A stretch of DNA of 64,000 nt, from NCBI GenBank assembly GCA_963744875.1, contig CAVUVQ010000025.1, positions 51,009 to 115,008 on the forward strand, read 5' to 3'. The position numbers and the translations under genes were made by a program. This document shows, piece by piece, positions 60,346-64,000 of the stretch. The first letter of the stretch is position 1. The number at the start of each line of letters is the position of its first letter. The DNA comes from JACDAE01 sp963744875. GTDB taxonomy: Bacteria; Chloroflexota; Ktedonobacteria; Ktedonobacterales; Ktedonobacteraceae. Below the pieces are notes generated by a model, which worked only from the letters and a program-made list of their open reading frames with translations, did not search any database and had not been told where the DNA came from.

Positions 60346-62364
60346 TTATTTAGATAGACCTGTAGGATGAGCAAAACCCCAATCGAGTAGATGGGCAGCA
60401 TCGACAAAACGTTGATTTGGATTGGTCGTGCCATCATGTAAGATAGCACCAATAAGAGACCGTCCATTTCTAGTGGCGGAGAAGACAAGGCAATAGCCAG
60501 CTTCCAGCGTAAAACCTGTTTTTGTACCAGTAATCCCAGGATAGGTACCAAGCAGCTCATTCGTGTTGACCCAATCATAGGCATGGTGATTTGCTGTCGG
60601 TGGCACTTTGTATTCTTTCGACTGGACGATTTGAGCAAAAAGAGGGTTCTTTAATGCAAATTGCGCAAGCTCTACAAGATCCGCAGCACTGGTGGAACTA
60701 TACGTAAGCGTCCCTTGTGTAGTTCTATAGGTAAGTCCATCAGAATTCACATAATGCGTGTGTGTAAGATGCAAGTTCTGAGCATACTGATTCATCTGAT
60801 CGACAAATGTCATTGGTGATCCGGCAACAGCATCAGCAATAGCAATAGCGGCATCATCACCCGAAGGAAGCATTAAACCATAGAGTAGATCCTTTAAGGT
60901 CATTTTATCACCAGCTACCAGTTGAGCAGTACTTCCACCATTTTTGCTGGCCTCAGTCACGGCATCTTGCTGAATGGTCACAACTTGATGCAAATTTGCC
61001 GTCTGAAGCGCGATCAATGCAGTCATAATCTTGGTTGTGCTTGCCATCGGCAATTGTTGCATTTCATTTGTGTGCATCAATATAGCGCCTGTATTGGCAT
61101 CAAGTAAATAAGACGAGGTTGCATCAAGAGAAGGGAGTGTGCCCGGCACAGTCGGTGCAAGGGTGGGTGTAGGAAGAGAAGGTGCCATTGTAGGCACAGG
61201 GGTAGGAGTGGGAGTGGGAACTGTCGCGAGTATCCCATCGGGAAATGTCCTGATTGGCTGTGCTGAGAAACGGAGATGAGGTGCAGGGCCGCAAGCAATT
61301 TTGTCGGATCGAAAGTAAGAACTGGGGGTTGGTTGCGTTCCACACCAGCCAAGTGCCCGTTCAATCACACTATGCCAGATTGGCACCGCACCCATCGAGC
61401 CAGGCACATCGCTACTCATCCTTTTCCCATTAACATTTCCCACCCAGACACCTGCCACAACATCTGGCGTATACCCAATCGTTGTATTGCCGTCCTCCGT
61501 CTCATTTGTGCTACTACTTTGTGCCGCCACCTGATCCATACAGGCAGTAGTCGTCACACAACTGGGGTCTTGATCGGCAAAGGAGAGCCGATGATCATCA
61601 CCAAATGTGTTCTTGCGAGCCGCTTCACTCATGAATTGAGATGTAACAAGGTTCGCAATTTTAGCTGGAACTGCCAGCGTTGTTGGTGGATGCCCTGTAT
61701 CGTAATGATAGATGCTATGCCCTGTGTGATCATAGATGTCGAGTACTCCCACAGGCGGTATGCGTTGTCCATTATTTGCTAGAACCTGGTAAGCGCCCGT
61801 CATTTGTAACAGTGATACATTCTCTGCACCTTGAAGAAAGTGTGCACTGAGATCGTTGGGAGGAGTAATGCCCAGTTGTTGAATTGTATCAAGGAGACCT
61901 GGACCATATTGCTTGATGCCAGCATCAGTAAAATTCGTTATGTTGGGAACCAATGAGTTGAACTTTTCATACTCTGCCGCGTACTCGATTGGAAGCATGG
62001 CCGATCCTGGTGGGCGTCCGGAGGGATGAGTATGGCTTCCAGCAGGAGGAGCCACCATATTATACTGTCCTCCAACAGCAGGATCGGTAGAGAAATAATC
62101 CGCGCTTCCATCCATGGCTAAGACTTCTCCTGTTTTTGCATCCAGAACAACGACCGCCGCGCTATGAATATTTAATGTTTTACTGAGGATCTGATCGCCA
62201 CGCAATGGTAACGGGTAGTACTGATAGTCCGGTTTGTTTAAGTGCTGGTCAATTGCACGCTCAACATACATTTCTAAGTTCTCATCAAGACTGGTGCGAA
62301 CAGTGAAACCACCTTGCTCGAACAGATTGATGCCAGTGGAGTAGTCACCATTTCCCAATTTCAA
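60346..62364 (-). CDS. Dead PBP transpeptidase domain fused to D,D-carboxypeptidase (DacA-like)
   Basis: C-terminal two-thirds of a class A PBP fused to a D-alanyl-D-alanine carboxypeptidase. Residues 20-335 are a transpeptidase domain that has lost its motifs: SxxK is now S121-A-M-L124 and the KTGT motif is replaced by SSTN near 285. A PTPTPTPVP linker (about 383-408) leads to a peptidase S11 domain whose motifs are present: S442-T-T-K445, S501-G-D503, and K615-T-G617. The frame begins in the middle of a domain with no ribosome-binding site, because the upstream transglycosylase part is broken. It may be untranslated. Confidence 0.8.
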   Translation of the reverse strand: MKLGNGDYSTGINLFEQGGFTVRTSLDENLEMYVERAIDQHLNKPDYQYYPLPLRGDQILSKTLNIHSAAVVVLDAKTGEVLAMDGSADYFSTDPAVGGQYNMVAPPAGSHTHPSGRPPGSAMLPIEYAAEYEKFNSLVPNITNFTDAGIKQYGPGLLDTIQQLGITPPNDLSAHFLQGAENVSLLQMTGAYQVLANNGQRIPPVGVLDIYDHTGHSIYHYDTGHPPTTLAVPAKIANLVTSQFMSEAARKNTFGDDHRLSFADQDPSCVTTTACMDQVAAQSSSTNETEDGNTTIGYTPDVVAGVWVGNVNGKRMSSDVPGSMGAVPIWHSVIERALGWCGTQPTPSSYFRSDKIACGPAPHLRFSAQPIRTFPDGILATVPTPTPTPVPTMAPSLPTPTLAPTVPGTLPSLDATSSYLLDANTGAILMHTNEMQQLPMASTTKIMTALIALQTANLHQVVTIQQDAVTEASKNGGSTAQLVAGDKMTLKDLLYGLMLPSGDDAAIAIADAVAGSPMTFVDQMNQYAQNLHLTHTHYVNSDGLTYRTTQGTLTYSSTSAADLVELAQFALKNPLFAQIVQSKEYKVPPTANHHAYDWVNTNELLGTYPGITGTKTGFTLEAGYCLVFSATRNGRSLIGAILHDGTTNPNQRFVDAAHLLDWGFAHPTGLSK

Positions 62365-63379
62365 TGCCAGTTGATTGATAATCCAATCAACAAAATGGGG
62401 GAGCGCTTTTCGTATGTTGGTAGGGCTGAAAATTTGTGTGAGCCGTCAAACTCTAGCTTTTTTTGTCATCGAGAGCGTGATCGTCTGTCCATTGACGCTC
62501 ATATGTTGTGAGAGCATACTCTGGAGAACAATCTTTTGGCGTGTGAGGGCCATTTGTTTTGCCTCTGCGCCAAGTCAGGTCATTCCGGCAGGTGCGTTGG
62601 GTATACCTGCTAATCAAGAAGCACGAGCGAGACCTAAAACTGGATCTAATCTTCCCTGCTAGTTATATTCAAGCCGCTCGACACCTGGAATGCATACATT
62701 ATTTCCTGTGCAGATGGGTTGCAAGTGAAAGTAGGCTTCAACTGCCGCCTCAATGCCCGTATCAAACAACCCAAAGAAGCTCGTTAAAGTACATTGCGAA
62801 AATCTGGGCCTTTGTATACTTTTGCGTCAGACCAACGGCGAGAACAGCTTCCTGAAATTTGCGTTGAATGTGTGCTCATCGTTATGAGAGAGATTCTTGA
62901 TGACTTGTTGTGTAATGGTGCTTGCTCCACCATCTCAATTCAAGACGGCACGAAGAGTACTCTGTACGTTGATACCTGCATTTGTCCAGAATGTTCTATC
63001 CTCGGTAGCTGTCATCGCATCCTGCATCACCCTGGGGATCTCTGATACTGTTACTGGTGTACGCCTGCCGCTCGCGCTTTGATTTTGAGCATAAGCGTCA
63101 TATAACAATACATTATTACGATCGTAAATGCGCGTATCTTGCGGAATAATCTGATGCGCATATTGATCTACCATTGGTAACTGCCACTGATAATAGACAT
63201 AAAGAGAAGGCATAAGCAAGAAAAATAAGCACCTGAAAAGTTAGGAAACAGGCGAGGAGAACTTTTTTCCATCTACTTTTCCCCTTTTTTCTTGTTTTCT
63301 TGGTTGAATAAGAATCAGTAAGAATTTGTGTAGGGATAGTTGAACGATCAAGGAGCAATTTTTTACTACTATTCTTCAT
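62365..63379 (-). pseudogene. Degenerate class A PBP N-terminus and transglycosylase domain
   Basis: The front of the same PBP gene, decayed. A basic cytoplasmic tail and membrane helix read from 63379 (MKNSSKKLLL ... FLTFQVLIFLA); the frame slips at about 63205 into MPSLYVYYQWQLPMVDQY and IYDRNNVLLYDAYAQ with the GT51 block EDRTFWTNAGINVQ. After another slip at about 62935 comes GGASTITQQVIKNLSHN and, out of frame again, EAVLAVGLTQKYTKAQIF. Further stops and shifts follow until HFVDWIINQLAL joins the intact frame. At least four frame changes and several stops make this a true pseudogene. Confidence 0.85.
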
Positions 63380-63873
63380 ATTTCAGATAGGTCAATTCAG
63401 CCAAAACGACGTACTGTGAAGCAGTACATCTGTATACTCTGACCCGATCCTTTCTTTATATTAAAGACTTAAATACCTCGTCTTTAGCAGAGAATATTTA
63501 CTACTAGAAGTATCGTGGAATGAGAGGAAATCGGACGTTCAGTGATAAAGGTACTATTTGATTGAAGCTTGCTTACAAAAATGTGACGCACATTCAGGAT
63601 AGTCAGGTAGGTTGACAGATATGTTTGTCAATGGTAACCTTAACGGGGGAGTGTTACACAATCGATTTTCTGATCAATCTCTAATCACCTGGAAGGGTAT
63701 GTGATGTTAAAAGAGAGGGAAAGAGGAGAGTTTTCAGTGGGCAGGCCGGGTTAACTTCCATATTTGCTCAATGTTGAGTGAAATATATGGACTGATTTCA
63801 GGGAAGGAAGAAGATAGGGATATCTCAGTTTAAAAGGCACGTTGTTTGTGTCTGATGTACAGGGAGGAAAGAT
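63380..63873. other. Spacer of about 490 bases at the right side
   Basis: No gene seen. A small hairpin GTACTG/CAGTAC occurs at 63411-63427. GGGAGGAAAG just before 63874 is a good ribosome-binding site for the last gene. Confidence 0.45.
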
Positions 63874-64000
63874 ATGTTATTTCGTCGACGCAGGATGCAA
63901 ATCGCCAGTGCTCTAAGCGCGTTTCTTGCTATTATGACGCTCGTCACGATGCAGGTAGTAAATATATCTGCTGCCCAGGCGGCAGGGTATACAGTGACCG
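63874..64000 (+). CDS. Secreted protein, 3' end outside window
   Basis: Only the first 42 codons are present. MLFRRRRMQIASALSAF then a hydrophobic core and ...ISAAQAAGYTV is a clear signal peptide with an AQA-A cleavage site. GGGAGGAAAG lies six bases before the ATG. The mature protein starts GYTVT; its family cannot be told, though short N-terminal starts like this are common in secreted glycosidases. Confidence 0.75.
   Translation, partial: MLFRRRRMQIASALSAFLAIMTLVTMQVVNISAAQAAGYTVT

Overview
The window reads as a chromosomal segment of a Ktedonobacteria-like Chloroflexota. Three things point that way. One is a giant BTAD/ATPase/TPR regulator with an N-terminal Cys motif. Another is the set of large secreted polysaccharide-degrading enzymes (GH74 with CBM2, GH15 with CBM25-like modules) beside many small stand-alone enzymes and sensors. 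The third is a dispersed palindromic repeat family built on GTAGGGGCGCGATT / GGGCTTATAA-type cores. The taxonomic call is inference from gene content; no rRNA or tRNA gene is visible.

Layout. 1-2.5 kb: 3' part of a secreted xyloglucanase, split by a frameshift. 2.7-7.5 kb: BTAD-ATPase-TPR regulator, also split. 7.7-11.5 kb: methyltransferase, small secreted repeat protein, RecD2 helicase. 12-16.3 kb: secreted glucoamylase with starch-binding modules (split) and a secreted propeller-like protein. 16.6-19.3 kb: sulfurtransferase, SufU-like scaffold, UDG-like glycosylase, flavin reductase. 19.6-26.5 kb: a minus-strand sugar locus (GH32/43-like hydrolase, two CUT1 permeases, binding lipoprotein, LacI regulator) and a GT-C membrane glycosyltransferase. 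26.6-30.4 kb: an accessory island with a decayed Rhs/HINT toxin end, an Imm11-TPR immunity-like gene and a structured RNA resembling HEARO/omegaRNA. 30.6-34.7 kb: methylglyoxal synthase, a small membrane protein, and a cobalamin riboswitch driving a BtuCD-type importer. 34.8-41.8 kb: second sulfurtransferase, MoaD-like protein, a signal peptidase I homologue lacking both catalytic residues, lipid-kinase-like protein, RNase HI, DUF169 and APH genes. 41.8-52.5 kb: alpha/beta hydrolase, deoC with a two-module aldehyde dehydrogenase (split), GNAT, APC permease, APH, cytochrome P450, MOSC. 52.5-57.5 kb: Cache sensor, DUF4388 protein, IMPase-like phosphatase, orphan DNA methyltransferase, small membrane protein. 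57.6-60.3 kb: TetR-controlled ABC exporter. 60.3-63.4 kb: a decaying class A PBP fused to an apparently intact D,D-carboxypeptidase domain. The right edge holds the start of a secreted protein.

Themes. Carbohydrate acquisition outside the cell is linked to uptake by the LacI-controlled importer. Two sulfurtransferase loci sit next to sulfur-handling partners. Four otherwise well-conserved genes each carry a single +1-type frame break, which is either real gene decay or a sequence-quality issue. The strongest regulatory signals read directly are a cobalamin riboswitch with a consensus promoter, a TetR-type inverted repeat over the promoter of the exporter operon, and consensus promoters for mgsA, rnhA and lacI.
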